NCBI GenBank assembly: GCA_002255025.1
Contig: NJEJ01000012.1
Location: forward strand, 1 to 14,195
Reading direction: 5' to 3'
Length of the DNA stretch: 14,195 nucleotides
Origin: Candidatus Bathyarchaeota archaeon ex4484_135
GTDB taxonomy: Archaea; Thermoproteota; Bathyarchaeia; EX4484-135
Shown: positions 13,763 through 14,195 of the stretch, one piece after another
Layout of the letters: each line of letters starts with the position of its first letter
How positions within the stretch are numbered: position 1 is the first letter of the stretch
The notes under the pieces: generated by a model
Database searches by the model: none
The model's input: only the letters and a program-made list of their open reading frames with translations
Told to the model about the DNA's origin: nothing
Program-made: the position numbers and the translations under genes

Positions 13763-13771
13763 GCATAAAGG
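13763..13771 (-). promoter_or_regulatory. TATA-like box for the candidate guide RNA
   Basis: The minus strand reads CCTTTATGC, centred about 27 bases before the first base of the guide-RNA closing stem. This is the right distance for transcription to begin there. The match is weaker than those of the protein genes. Confidence 0.4.
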
Positions 13772-13806
13772 TGCTCTCCATCAGTAACCACCGCTCGTGG
13801 GTCCGG

Positions 13807-13816
13807 CCTTTAAGTA
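13807..13816 (+). promoter_or_regulatory. TATA-like box for the rightmost gene
   Basis: CTTTAAGTAC in GC-rich surroundings is centred about 27 bases before ATG 13839, implying a leaderless transcript. Confidence 0.45.
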
Positions 13817-13838
13817 CCCGAGGCCCCAGAGGGCGGTC

Positions 13839-14195
13839 ATGTCGGGCAGCATAACCATCCTCCTGGCCTACGGCCTATTCCACAAGCTGGGCCGTGGGTC
13901 GAGCAGGACCGAGATATCTGCTTGCACGTTAGCAGCGGGCATGGCCTTACCGATTGGCTGGACCACGGCCTTCATAATCTACGCTTCTGAGAACCTCGGA
14001 GGCCTTGACTTGCCTTGGTGGCTGGCACCGCCTGGCCTCGGCCAGGGCTCCGACGTGCCCTTCTCGGCCTGGGCTGTTCCGCTGGCCGTGCTGTTCGTCA
14101 TAGCAGCCCTTTCGACGGCCACGGGCATAATAGTAGCCTATGCCGTACAGCCCCTGATTGACCGGTCGGAACGCATGGTATTCCCGTTTTACAGG
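13839..14195 (+). CDS. Membrane protein, N-terminal fragment (runs off window)
   Basis: An uninterrupted frame of 119 codons runs from ATG 13839 to the window end with no stop. Two long hydrophobic segments are visible: about residues 31-50 (TLAAGMALPIGWTTAFIIYA) and about 76-102, including LAVLFVIAALSTATGIIVAY. Between them is a loop rich in Gly, Pro and Trp (LPWWLAPPGLGQG). The fragment ends in DRSERMVFPFYR, suggesting a basic cytoplasmic turn before further helices. It looks like the start of a multi-pass permease; an oligopeptide-transporter-like (OPT) family is one thought, but I do not recognise it firmly. The upstream TATA-like box and the absence of a strong Shine-Dalgarno fit leaderless initiation. 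Confidence 0.75.
   Translation, partial: MSGSITILLAYGLFHKLGRGSSRTEISACTLAAGMALPIGWTTAFIIYASENLGGLDLPWWLAPPGLGQGSDVPFSAWAVPLAVLFVIAALSTATGIIVAYAVQPLIDRSERMVFPFYR

Noticed and set aside
13657..13854. 65-codon plus-strand frame across the guide-RNA region
   Set aside because: The composition is unlike protein (Arg, Ser and Gly clusters), there is no start signal at the right distance, and it overlaps the candidate guide RNA and the next gene.
1..14195. tRNA, rRNA, CRISPR arrays, insertion sequences
   Set aside because: The intergenic stretches were scanned for the T-arm consensus, regularly spaced repeats and transposase-like frames; none was found. The intein is the only mobile-type element.

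Overview
The window looks like chromosomal DNA from a thermophilic archaeon of the Thermoproteota (crenarchaeal) type. The evidence is archaeal-only replication proteins (MCM, a Gins23-type GINS subunit, Orc1/Cdc6, small and large RFC, Hel308), inositol-phosphate synthase, heavy use of AGG and ATA codons, high GC, frequent GTG/TTG starts, and TATA-like boxes mostly about 23-38 bases upstream of start codons, which implies leaderless or very short-leader transcripts. I cannot name the genus.

Layout. Positions 1-772 (minus) hold three small, apparently related membrane proteins; the first-transcribed one looks damaged by a frameshift or deletion, and the last runs off the window edge. A divergent promoter region (773-860) leads to a plus-strand pair: a Ras/Rab-like small GTPase overlapping a Roadblock/LC7 protein, an MglA/MglB-like arrangement. 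Next is a minus-strand operon, read gins23 > mcm > hel308 (8178 to 1865). Its mcm carries a 485-residue intein with a LAGLIDADG endonuclease that has lost one catalytic aspartate. The mcm reading frame has no ATG, GTG or TTG upstream of a conserved N-terminal segment, but it has a CTG placed behind a near-perfect Shine-Dalgarno, so I propose a CTG start.

A 272-bp divergent intergenic region (8179-8450) separates this operon from rfcS-rfcL (plus, 8451-10697). These converge, with a 4-bp gap, on an orc1/cdc6 gene (minus). Beyond it lies a minus-strand pair: myo-inositol-1-phosphate synthase and a THUMP-domain protein, coupled by a TTGA start/stop overlap. The rightmost intergenic region (13586-13838) holds a previously uncalled candidate: a box C/D guide RNA on the minus strand. 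It has a closing stem, C, D', C' and degenerate D boxes in the right order and spacing, and a guide that would place the methylation on C34 of a leucine tRNA with anticodon CAA. The window ends in the start of a membrane protein gene (plus).

Functionally, 1865-11907 is a replication hub: the helicase ring and an activator subunit (MCM, GINS), the clamp loader (RFC), the initiator (Orc1/Cdc6) and a fork-repair helicase (Hel308) lie side by side. The flanks concern membrane biology, small-GTPase signalling, polar-lipid/osmolyte inositol supply and RNA modification. No rRNA, tRNA, CRISPR array or insertion sequence was seen.
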